Both the position numbers and the translations under genes were made by a program. A DNA stretch of 64,000 nucleotides from JAGVSR01 sp963778225 (GTDB taxonomy: Bacteria > Pseudomonadota > Alphaproteobacteria > Rhizobiales > Hyphomicrobiaceae): assembly GCA_963778225.1 (NCBI GenBank), contig CAVZTR010000001.1:62001-126000 (forward strand), given 5' to 3'. How positions within the stretch are numbered: the stretch's first letter is position 1; each line of letters begins with the position of its first letter. The notes below the pieces were generated by a model. That model saw only the letters and a list, made by a program, of their open reading frames with translations, had not been told where the DNA came from and did no database searches. Below are positions 9,760 to 19,877 of the stretch, in pieces.

Positions 9760-11350
9760 CCGTGAGACCAGTTGTACGCTCGATGATCTCAGCAAAGGTG
9801 ATGTCGTTTTCACCGCTGAAGAGGGAGTCGTCGAAGATTTCGAGGTAGTAGAACCGGTCGCCGTTCTGCAGGCGATTGAGTTGCTCAAGGAAGATGTAGC
9901 CAAACGTCGATCCGAGTTGGCCGGCTTGTGGCTTTTCGAGCAAGCCACCAACCCAAAGATCGATCGCCTCGAAATCGCCACTGTAGGCCAACTTGACCTT
10001 TGCGATTAGGTCGTTCGACAAACCGTTTCGCTGCTGGAAGTCATCCCAGCCCGTGTACGGCCGGAGGCTAGCCAGGCCCGTCGTCTCGTAAAGCTGCTCG
10101 CGTACTGAGTTAAATGGGGCGATGCCCATATCGCGACCGCGGAAGATGTTCAGCGCCGCAAGGTCGAGCGGACGGCCGACGAGCTGGTTGCGCAGCGCGT
10201 TGACCACGTCCACGTCGATCGCTTGATGCTGCACCTGCGACGAACCTGCGAGCAGGCCGTTGATGCCGCCATTCGCAACCGACGTCTGGGCGCAGGAAGG
10301 CCTGCACCAGCGATATCTCCTGCAGTTGCCCGTTGCCATCAACATAGCTGACGGTCTCGTTCAGCATCGAGTGGCCGAAGCGGTAGGCCGCCTGGGCAAA
10401 CTCGACCGAGATCGACGCATCCACCGTCGGGTCGTAGCCCGTCGAAGCCGTGCTCGTCGTCGTTATCGAGTCCGCCGGCCATCGCGGTCGCGAACTCGGT
10501 GAACACCACGCGCTGATACTCGGCGATGTTCATCATCCGCGCTGCTTCGAAGTACTCCGCTTCCGTCCAGGCGCCGTTGGTCTGCGCCTTCAGCGTATCG
10601 ACCCAGTAGTTGTGGTTGCGGGCCCAGATCGTGTGGATCGAGGTCAGCATCACGTTTTCGTTCGAGCGGCCGTCGCCGGTGACGTAATAGTGGCCGATCG
10701 CGTCGAGATCGAGCTGGCCCTGCTGGTCGTAAACGCCGGGATGAAGTCGATGCAGCAGGGCTTGACCCGTACCGTTGTAGTTGGAGATGTCCGCCGACGG
10801 TGAGTCTCGTCGCCGCCGGTCATGACCCGGTAGTTGTCGCGGATATGGTCAAGCGTCGGCAGCAGCGCACGGCCGGTCTCGTCGAGTGTCGCCTGTCAGC
10901 AGATAGGCGGTCTGCTGCGGCTCGTCCACCACTCGGTCCGACCATCCCACTTGCGCAGCAGGTCGGTGATCTCGTTGTGCGAACCATAGGCCTGGTTCTG
11001 GTCGACATAGGGCGAGGCGTTGTTGACGTACTCAGCCGGGATCTCATCGCCGCTGTTCGGCACGCCGTCGGGGTCGACGCCGGTGCCGGGGACGATGTTC
11101 GACCGCGGCGCATTGATCGGGAACGTGTCCGAACCGATCGGCGACGCTGCCCGGCTGGCCCTTCGCCACAAAATCGAGACCGTGGTCGAAATACTGACCG
11201 AAGAACGTCAGCAGGCTCGTGCCGCCGAACGCGTTCGGGATGCTCTCTTCCTGCCGTCGCCGTCGTTGTCCTGGTTCGACAGAATGTCGGAGATCTCGCG
11301 CGGCGTCAGCTCCGTTTCGCGAATACCGGACAGCGCCGTCCGTGAAGTGC
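9760..11350 (-). other. Second animal-type haem peroxidase domain
   Basis: Motifs in order: LLTFFGQYFDHGLD (distal His, 11182-11184), PYVDQNQAYGSHNE, IHTIWARNHN (candidate catalytic Arg, 10618-10620), AAYRFGHSML (proximal His, 10371-10373), LDLAALNIFRGRDMG and NGDRFYYLE. All belong to the bacterial branch of the animal (peroxidase-cyclooxygenase) haem peroxidase superfamily. Several frame shifts interrupt it. Confidence 0.82.
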
Positions 11351-12056
11351 GGCATCGGTCAGCCGAATGAATTGATGACCCGCCGTGCCCCAGGTCGGAT
11401 TGGCAACGTTGTTGCCGTAGCCCGGAGGAATCGCGCGACGAGTCCGTCGCGGACCATGTCGCAGCAGATCCTCAAGATCTTCGTCATCCAGTGGGATGTT
11501 CCCGCCGTTGACCGGCCGAGTTCTGGAACTGCGGCGGCACCGCACCCGTGAAGGTGATCGAATGCGTGTCCGTTCGTATAAGTCATTAAACCGTTGCCGG
11601 CATTCTGAAGCGAGTAGGTCGACAGGTCTTGACCTGATGGAAGCTCGACCACGTCCTGCGGGCGGAGATTTCCGACAATGGTATCGTTTCCGCCATTCGA
11701 GCTTGAAGACGATGCGATGAGCCGATTGAAGGCTGGAGATATCGACCGTATCGTCCCCGGCGCTGCCGGTGATCGTGATCGTCGAGAAGTTCAGGCTGGT
11801 TCCGACGAAATTCCCGAAGATCTGAACCGTATCGCCGTCGTTCGAACCTCCATTCGGCACGCCGTTACCATCGTTTGCCGAGACATTAAGCGTGTTGATG
11901 ACGATCTCTTCGATGTTGTCAAGTTCGGCGACAATTGACGCGTTGTTTGAACCGTTGCGCGTGATTACGATTTCGGTATTGAGCGCAATCCCGGTCATGC
12001 CGGCTGCGATGGCAGCTGCTCTTGTGTAAACACCGAACGTTTCGGACGTCGCGTCG

Positions 12057-12270
12057 CCATTGATGACTATCGTGTCGGTGCCGGCTTCTCCATTGACACC
12101 ATCGCGTCCGTCACCTGCGTTCCAGTGGATGTCGTCGTTACCACCGCCTCCGAGAATTGTGTCATTGCCTGCACCGGCGATGATTAGATCATTGCCACCA
12201 CTTCCGTCGAAGGTGCTATTGGCACCGTCGCCGAGGATGATGTCGGCTCCGTTCGTGCCGCTGACGGTCC
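12057..12270 (-). repeat. Central RTX nonapeptide block of the giant peroxidase
   Basis: Six to seven units such as GAGNDTILGGGGNDDI, lying just before the second peroxidase domain and after cadherin-like beta modules (NDTDADGD). Boundaries are approximate. Confidence 0.8.
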
Positions 12271-14599
12271 CAACCGTGTCCCACGTAATGTCGACGTCGG
12301 CTGTAGCGATCGCCTGACCGTCGCTCACCGTGTAAGTCAAGTCTTTCGTGTTATCTACGTCGGACCGCGTTGCGATTACATCCTCTCCGTTGAATGAGAT
12401 CGTGAAGCCGGCGTCGTTCTCCGTCGCATTCGTCACGTCGAGTAGATCGCCATCGGCGTCCGTATCGTTGCGGAGCATTACCCATTCCGGGATGAGGATC
12501 GGTCCTGCGATATTCGTCACGACGTTGTCCGTAACTGCATTCGGCGCGTCATTCACCGGCACCACGTTGACCGTGTGGATTGCCGGATCGCTGTCGAAGA
12601 TGCCGTCGTTGACGGTGACTTCGATCACGCGCGCCGTGACCGACGGATTATCTGAGGTATTGCGGTATGTCACCGCCTGGACCGCAGCTTGGTAGGCGGT
12701 TAGCGAGGCCGTGCCTGTAAGCGTCGCCACGATGGTTGTGCCGACCGTGGCAACGTTTCCGATGATTCCAACCGGGAGCGCGCCGATAGCGAGAACATCG
12801 CCGGCTGAGGCATTGGTCAGATACGACTCGGGCGGACGTGAGGATCGTGCCGTCTTCGTCGACGATCAGCGGCTCGGAGCCGACTGAAATTGCCGCCTGG
12901 CCTTCGGTGAATGTCGAGGAGATGTCGCGGATGGAAGGAGTGACGGTCTGTGTGTTGTTTGCAGTAACCGTGAAGTTGTCGACGGAGAAGCGCTCCGGGA
13001 AAAAGCCGAAATCGTTGTCCGGAGTGCCGACCATGCGGAACCGAATTGCCGCGGAAGCAGTAAACCCTGCACCATCAGGCAATGCGATTGACTGGTTTCC
13101 AACGTTGTCACCGTTAAAGGTGGCGAGCGTCGTGAAGTTCACACCATCGGCTGCATACTGGAACTCGAGGCGCTCATCGTCATTGCCCAGAAGCCCGCCA
13201 CCGGCGGAGATGCTCTGGTCGTCAATGGCGAAGGTAACGACGACCGACGTAGAGCCAGCCAAGTCCAGCGCTCGCGTAATCGTGGCACCGTTCGCCGTTC
13301 CAACATTGAAGCGGAGCTGATTGCTGTTGCCCTGGTCAATCTGGATGGTGCCGGTTGTGACGGTATTTGCGCCGTCTCCGGATTCGACCCAACCGGTAGA
13401 CGCGGTGTCGAAGTTGTCGGCGAAGGTGCGCGTCGTCGTATTGAAACCGTCGAGCGCGATCGTGGCCGGCTCGTTCGGGTTTCCGCCTTCGTCGGCGTTC
13501 GAATAGACTGTCTCGAGGGCGCCCTTCGCCGTCCTTGAAGCGCGCGACAACGCGGATGGCCAGACCGGCTTCGGCTGCGGTCACGGTAAACGTTTCGCCC
13601 TTCACCGGTGCGAATTCATCGGCCACGATGCTCGTGATATTGGTGAACAGTCCCGTGCCCGGCGCGGCTTCAACCTGCCAGTAGTATTCGACAGGATCGG
13701 CAATGCCGTCGCGATCGGTGACGTTGGCGATCGAGGCCGTGAGGACTTGGTTGAGGACGGCGATGCCGTCCGCTGCTAACCCGTCAATCGTCACGCGGCC
13801 TTCGGCGATGCGGTTTTCGTGGCGCGTGATCTTGAGGGTGCCGTCGGCGAACAGAAGGCGCTCGACATTCTTCAGTTGATCGACGCCGTCGATGCCGAAG
13901 ACTCCCGGAACAACGGCACCCGTTGCGTCGCGTGTGAGGTGGCTGACGGAGATGAAGCCATTGCCATCGACATCGGTCGCCACGCCCCTAAGTGCATCAT
14001 AACCCTCGACTTCGTAGTCGGCGAGCAGGCCGGAGAATTCAGCGACGTCGATATCTTGAGCGCCGCTCGTGTCGAGATATCTCGCGGACGATTTTCAGAT
14101 CGGCGACCGGAATCTGGCCAGCGAGTACACGCTGCTGGAAGCCGGCCATCGTGTCCTGGGATTCGCCGGTTGAGATGCGCTCGATGCGGACGTTCAGCCA
14201 GCTGTCGCCGTCGATGAGGTCGTTGCCGCCGCGGCCTTCGATGATGTCGCTCGACGCGCCGCCGAGCAGGATGTTGCCGCCGGAGAAGCGAACTTCGTCT
14301 CCGAGTCTCTCATCGATGTCGCCGAGCAAGTCATCGAGGCCGTTGATCAAGTCGACGTTGACGTCGTAGAGGGCATGATCGAGACCGTCGACGATGGCGC
14401 CGGCGTCGCCGCGCCGCCGGCGAGGTCGGCGATCGTCGTCGCCGCGCAGGATGTCGGATTTCGCCGAACCCGAAAGCGCCTCGGTTTGCGCATAGCGGTC
14501 GAGGATCGCGCCCGGAGATGCCGGGAGCGACGGAGGCGCGAACAGGCGGTTGTTCATATCGGCTTCAAGGCCGAACGGATCGTTCTTGTAGGTCGCCCA

Positions 14600-15150
14600 G
14601 TCGAAGCCGAACTGGCCGAAGAAGCGATCGGTGCCGAGGCCGCCGACCATGATGTCGTCGCCGGTTTCGGCGTCGAAGTCGGCGTTGCCGCCGGTGGCGA
14701 CAAGAACGTCGTGGCCGACGATGCGGCTGTCGACGCGAGCGCTTGATCGGCAGGCCCTGCACGAGGTCGCCGTTGTCGCCGAGCATCAGGCCGTTTTCGG
14801 TGCCCGATTCGAGCCAGTCGTTGCCTTCGCCGCCGATGAGGAAGTCCGCACCGTCGCCGCCGTTGACGAAGTCGTCGCCTTGACCGGCGAGCACTTCGTC
14901 GTCGTCGACGCCGCCCCAGACCCAGTCGTTGCCGGTATCGGTGATGATCAGCTTGATGCCGCGGCCGACACTGACGACGTCATCGCCCGCGCTGGAGCGG
15001 ATTTCGTCGATGCCGAACACGTCGGTGATGATGTCGTTGCCGTCACCGCCGAAGATGAAGTCGTTGCCGTCGCCGCCTTCGAGGCGGTCGTCGCCGCCAT
15101 CGCCCCAGAGCGTGTCGTCGCCGTTGCCGCCGATGAGATAGTCATTGCCG
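14600..15150 (-). repeat. First RTX nonapeptide block of the giant peroxidase
   Basis: Many GGDGNDFIF/GGNGDDTLW-type units directly after the N-terminal peroxidase domain, less regular towards 14600. A frame change near 14740 splits it. Confidence 0.85.
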
Positions 15151-15496
15151 CTCGGTGCCGCCGAGAACGACGTGTTCGGCGCCGGTGAATTCGAGCGTTC
15201 GGCAGATGCCGTCATTGATCGTGACGTCCGTGCGGATGACGGCGCCGCTAGTGCCGCCGCCGGAGGCTGCACCGAAGGAACGGATCGATGTTCGCATCGG
15301 TCGTCGCCGTCGTCGGATCGTCGATTCCGTCAATGGCCCGAGATCCGGCGTTGAACTGCTTGGTCTGGTCGACTTCGAGGAAGAAGTCGGGACGTGCGAA
15401 GGCGTCGCCGGGAAGGTGCGTCGCCGTCGTGTTGCGGTGGATCATCTCGGAGAACTTGTTGTTCTCGAGCTGAGCGGTGAGGTTGAGGTTGGCGAG

Positions 15497-17520
15497 ACGC
15501 GAGAGGTAGTAGAAGCGGTCGCCGTTCTGGAGGGCTTCGAGCTGGGCTTCGAAGACGAAGTTGAAGGTGGAGCCGAGCATGCCGCCGAAGAGGAGCTTCT
15601 TCTCGGCCAGGCCGCCGATCCAGAAGTCGACGTTGTTGAGGCCGCCGAGCTTCGGCATCACGCTCAGCGTATGTGCCGCGAGCGTTGAGGAAGTCGAGGC
15701 GATCGGTCGCGGTGCGCCCGCGCCACCGAGGACGAGCAGCGTGGCGGCGTCGCGCTTGGCTTCGACCGTTGTCGGCGGCGAGAATCGTTTCGTGCGTGCC
15801 GTAGGCGGCGATGAAGTTGATGACGGACGCCGGGTTCTTCAAGTTCTGCATGAACTCGAACCAGCTCGCGTAGGGCTTCACCTGCGCGTCGCCGGAGCCT
15901 TCGTAGAAGTCGGCGCGGGCGGCATTGAGGGTCGGAACGCCGGTTTCGCGGCCGCGCGCAATGTTCAGTGCCGCGAGGTCGAGCGGCAGGCCGACGAGGT
16001 TGTTGCGCAGTGCTTCGGTGACGAATTCGTCGATTTCGCTGCCGCGCTGGCGCGTCATGCCCTGGGCGATGACGCCGGCCGCTTCTTCGGCGGTCATGAC
16101 CGCTGGCCGCGAATTCGAGCGGATTGAGGAAGGCTTCGATGAGGCCGATCTGATCGCCGGTCGACGCCCCGCTCGTGCCAAGCGAATTCCATTCGGCGTC
16201 ATAGCGATCGACCGTTTCGGTCAGCATCGAGTGGCCGAAGCGATAAACGGTGTGCGCGAATTCGGCGAGGATGGCGGGATCGAGCGTGCCGTCGTAGTCG
16301 TTGAAGAGGTTGACGGCGGGCTGCACCTTGCGGGCGAATTCTTCGAAGACGAGATGCTGGTACTGCATCTCGGTCGGGAGCTTGGCGGCCTGGAAGATGC
16401 GTTCGCCGTTCCAGTCGAAGCTAGCGACGCTTGCGTGTTGCCAGGTCTGCCGATGCTGATCGGTCGCGTCGAGCCATTCGTTGAGGAACGTCCAGCTTGT
16501 CGGTGAGAATGGCCTGTGCATTGGCGATTTCGGCCGGAGTGGTCGCAGCGTCCAGTTCGGCCAGTGCCGTCTTGGCTTCGTCGACAAGCAGGTTCTGGAT
16601 CAGGTCGACTTGGCGGTTGTGTTCGGAGTGGAACACGTGGTGGACGGCGGTGAGACCGATGTTCTCGTTACCGCGGCCGTCGCCGGTGATGTAGTGCGCG
16701 TCGAGAAGTTCGTTGTCGTAGAAGCCGGTGTTGCTTCCGGCGAGCCCGACGGCGGCGTCGTCATCAGCCTGCTCGCCAGCGCCAGGGTTGGCTGTGTGGG
16801 CGATATCGTCGAGGAATGCGACGCCTGTTGAGACGAAACCGTCGGCGGTTTTTGCGGAGGGTTGGCAATGTTGCCGACGGCGAACGCCGGTCACGACGAC
16901 CCGTCGTGCAGGGTCGATCGAACGGACACGAGCTGCGGGAAGCCTGTGACGGTATCCGGAATGAAGTTGCCGTAGGCGTCGATGACGATTTCAGGGACGT
17001 GATGGATGTCCTGGTCGTTGAGTTCGATGCCGAGGATGTTCTTGGCTTGCGCCTTCACGTCGGCCCAGGTGGCGAGGCCGCCGCCCGATGCGTCGCTGCC
17101 GTCGAGCAGCCGCCCGGTAGCTTGCGGCTTGCCGTCAACGAGGACGTACTCGCGCAGGAAGAACTGGTGCGATGAATTCGACGTGTAGGTTTGGTTCTGG
17201 TCGACGAATGGCGTCACGAGGTTGGTGGCTTCGCCTGCAGCGTTCACCGTGGCGCGCGTCAATGCCATGAAGTTCGTGGCCGAGCCCGGCACGTAGAGCG
17301 GATCATCGGGCTGGAGCGGAATGTAGACGGTGCCGAAGCCGCCCTTGGCAACGAGGTCGAGGCCGTGATCGAAGAACTGGCCGAAGAGTGTCATCCAGCC
17401 GTTGAAGGGTGCAGAGAGGCCTTCGTCGGCTGCGACGTTGCCGATGTAGAGGGTAGCTTTGAGGATGTCCGGCGTTGTCTCGCCCGGACGGAGCGGGGCG
17501 TCTTCGATCGTGATGCCGTT
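15497..17520 (-). other. First animal-type haem peroxidase domain
   Basis: Motifs: WMTLFGQFFDHGLDLVAKGG (distal His 17365-17367), PFVDQNQTYTSNSSH, LTAVHHVFHSEHNR, VYRFGHSML (proximal His 16231-16233), LDLAALNIARGRETG and NGDRFYYLS. Where the superfamily usually has the catalytic Arg (xREHN) this domain reads HSEHN, so that Arg appears to be Ser (16625-16627). Confidence 0.82.
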
Positions 17521-18770
17521 GGTCTCAAGAAGGGTGCCGAGTGCATTGGCGGCAGTGGTGGCAGCGGCACTCTCGGTGGCGGCTGTCGCGATTGCGGTGT
17601 CATAGGCTCCCACCGCGATATCGAGCGCGGCTTGGGCGGCAACGACACCTGGATCGGTCAGCGCGGGGCTGTCGAGCGCAGCTTCGATCTGTGCTGTCAG
17701 CAGACTGGCGGACAGAGGCTACACTGTTGCTTGCCTGACGTTTCCGCAAACGTAGCGGCGAAATCCGTCAAAGAGGTCGATGCCATCGGTCAGATTGATC
17801 GTGTTAAGAGGCGTCACGAGATTCGACTGGATGCTCGTCGCCAGTGACTGAGCAGCCTGAAGATCGGCCGGCAACACGTTCGCGTCGGTCTGCAAGCGCG
17901 GCGACGATGTCAGTTAGCCAAAGCCAACAATGCGTCTACGGCGCTTTAGCATTCGACAGTGCAGTGAGGTCGTCAGCGTCGGTGGCGCCGACTGTCGATT
18001 TGCAGACTGCCAGGTAGCTGTCAGGTTCTGCACATTGGCGACAGCGGCCGTCAGCTGCGCTGGCCAGGGCCGATGCGGTCTGATATGTGCTCAGGGTCGA
18101 TGCAAAGACGGGATCGGCATTCGCGATCGCGGTATTCAGAATTCTGTTGGGCGACGGTCACTGCCGACGCTGCCGCGGCGACGGCTGCCGATGAACCGGC
18201 AGCTTCCGCTCGTGCCGTCTTCACGGCATCGACGGCGGCGGTGATGACTTCGAGTTGGGTAAAAGCGTCCGCGTTGCTCAGGCCGGCGTCCTGCAGCGCT
18301 TTGAACAGGGCGGCGGGATTGTTGGCGGTCTGGTCGACGATCAGATTGGAGATGATACGCGGATCGGCGTCGACGACGTCGCCCGGCTGGATGCCGCGTG
18401 TGATGGCGGGGTTATTGGCCGCGATCACACCGTAGTTCGTGTTGGTCAGCAGGTCGTACCAGGGATGGACGGTGTGCCAGGCGGTCCGAACAACAGGCTG
18501 TCGCCGTCTTGATCGTTCGGGCGGAATGCAGGTTCGGTGCGCGGGAACAGTTCGCCGGCGGCGCCGTAGGCTTCCTGGCCCGTTATCAGGTTGTTGTTCG
18601 AGCCATCAACGCGGCGCAGACCCCACGGAACTTCCGAGTTTGGGAGAATGCCTGACGCGATCAGGTCGACGCCTGCCGCGTCAGCCTCAGCGATCTTGAT
18701 CTGAGCGAGGATGAAATCGAGGTCGCTGCGGATCATCGTAACCATGGTGGATCTCCGTGGGCGTTAGGCG

Positions 18771-18956
18771 TCAAGACGCGAAGAGGTTGAAAGACAAAGC
18801 CGATGCGACACTCCGCGCGGCCGGCGTGGTGCGGCTGGCTGCGGAACGGGCAAAGGAATGGAACGGGGAAGGGAGCGCGTTGAAAAACCGCATCACGCGG
18901 GGACTGCGGCCCAATGCACACTGGAATTCAGCGGCAAAACAAACGATCGAGGCCAT
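18771..18956 (-). CDS. Possible small protein directly upstream of the giant peroxidase
   Basis: 61 codons from ATG 18956, preceded by a good GAGGAG ribosome site, and ending 25 bases before the peroxidase start. The peptide begins MASIVCFAAEF and is Ala/Ser/Arg-rich; no family was recognised. It is included because the ribosome site and spacing fit a leader gene of the locus. It could equally be a chance frame in GC-rich DNA. Confidence 0.25.
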   Translation of the reverse strand: MASIVCFAAEFQCALGRSPRVMRFFNALPSPFHSFARSAASRTTPAARSVASALSFNLFAS

Positions 18957-19153
18957 CACGCGCTCCTCGCGTGGCTGGCGGCGTCACCCGTATCGAATAG
19001 TGCCGGCGGATTGGACTTCGCTAACCAGAAGTTCTCCGCGGCCGATAGGGTTTGTCACGCCTCAGCACGCGAAGTTACACTTTCATAAGACATTGGCTGC
19101 TCACACGGGCCAACGTCGCGTGGATCACGGCCCCCGAAGTCCGATGCGATTCA

Positions 19154-19177
19154 GACCATGGTCTTAAGACCATGGTC
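19154..19177. repeat. Perfect 24-base palindrome (doubled GACCATGGTC)
   Basis: Two copies of the self-complementary decamer GACCATGGTC separated by TTAA, so the whole 24 bases equal their own reverse complement. A related CCATGGTCGG follows at about 19199-19208. It lies after the CBS gene and before the peroxidase promoter region. Candidate operator, or a foldback structure. Confidence 0.6.
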
Positions 19178-19250
19178 GATGGTGCTTCGGCGAGGCTTCC
19201 ATGGTCGGACGATTGGCAGCGTCAATGGCGGGGGCGGGCTTCAGACCCGC

Positions 19251-19673
19251 CTACCAGATACATTGGGCAAGGTGCTCGTCCTCATCGAGACGTTCGATTT
19301 CGGAACCGAGGAAATCGCTGCGGGAAACGATGCCCCAGATGCGGCCGTTGTCGACAACGGGGAGGTGGCGGAAACCGCCGTCCGACATGAGGCGGAGTGC
19401 GTCGATGGCGCGGGCTTTAGGACCGATCGTGACGGGTTCGGCCGTCATGCATTCAGATAGCAGGATCTCGCCTTCTGCCGGGTGGTTCGCCATGACGCGA
19501 ACGGCGTCGCGTCCGGTGAAGATGCCGCAAAGACGTTGCTGATCATCGACGACGAGAACCGACCCCGCGCGGCTCCGGCACATCTCGGCGCAGGCGGCGC
19601 GGACGGATGAGTTGGCGTTGAGGATGAGCGGGTTTTGGTCCTTCACGATCGTCATGAGCGAACGGTTTGTCAT
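19251..19673 (-). CDS. CBS-domain pair protein
   Basis: 140 residues made of two tandem CBS motifs, a small soluble regulatory module that usually binds adenosine nucleotides. CBS1 contains AGSVLVVDDQQRLCGIFTGRD and CBS2 GFRHLPVVDNGRIWGIVSRSD. The start at ATG 19673 (MTNRSL) is preferred to 19697 because GGGAGA lies about 7 bases upstream. The length fits stand-alone CBS proteins common in Alphaproteobacteria. It is divergent from phaC across about 200 bases and upstream of, but well separated from, the peroxidase gene. The ligand and partner cannot be told from sequence. Confidence 0.85.
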   Translation of the reverse strand: MTNRSLMTIVKDQNPLILNANSSVRAACAEMCRSRAGSVLVVDDQQRLCGIFTGRDAVRVMANHPAEGEILLSECMTAEPVTIGPKARAIDALRLMSDGGFRHLPVVDNGRIWGIVSRSDFLGSEIERLDEDEHLAQCIW

Positions 19674-19877
19674 GGCGCACTCTCCCGGCGCACTCATCGT
19701 CCGTAGCCGGAGTTTCTCGGCTGGCTGGCGTGAGTGATTATGTCTGGCGCCAAGTGTTCGCTCAGTGTTTGGCGCCTGCGTTGATCCATCTCAAATGAGG
19801 TGAGACGACGAGCGCTCTAGATAACGTCGAAAGCCTGCAAGGTTCCCGCTGTCGGGGGCACCGCATGGAGAGACGCA

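Larger units (their letters stand above)
8575..18745 (-). pseudogene. Giant RTX protein with two animal-type haem peroxidase domains (MopA-like Mn(II)-oxidising peroxidase candidate), multiply frame-disrupted
   Basis: Read as one gene of about 3,390 codons. ATG 18743-18745 has a GGAG site 8-9 bases upstream, and no convincing internal start was found. Order: N-terminal peroxidase (about 15.5-17.5 kb) with distal His in GQFFDHGLD (codon 17365-17367) and proximal His in YRFGHSML (16231-16233); RTX block (14.6-15.15 kb); beta-rich modules (12.6-14.0 kb); RTX block (12.06-12.27 kb); second peroxidase with distal His at 11182-11184, Arg in WARNHN and proximal His at 10371-10373; Asp/Glu-rich linker (9.49-9.72 kb); RTX block (9.1-9.4 kb) and type I export tail. 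Both peroxidases keep the LDLAALNI-RGR motif. Two animal haem peroxidase domains plus RTX repeats is the layout known for MopA of Aurantimonas manganoxydans and Erythrobacter SD-21. At least fifteen frame changes occur. Export, not activity, is the firmer prediction. Confidence 0.75.
18746..19250. other. Intergenic region upstream of the giant peroxidase gene
   Basis: 505 bases between the CBS-domain gene and the peroxidase gene. It should carry the promoter of the secretion locus. Seen in it: a possible 61-codon minus-strand gene (18771-18956) and a perfect 24-base palindrome (19154-19177), both listed separately. No clear -35/-10 pair was identified. Confidence 0.5.

Noticed and set aside
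8575..18745. Reading the peroxidase region as many separate small genes
   Set aside because: Fragments begin without ribosome sites, and consecutive fragments continue one domain order of a known giant-protein architecture.
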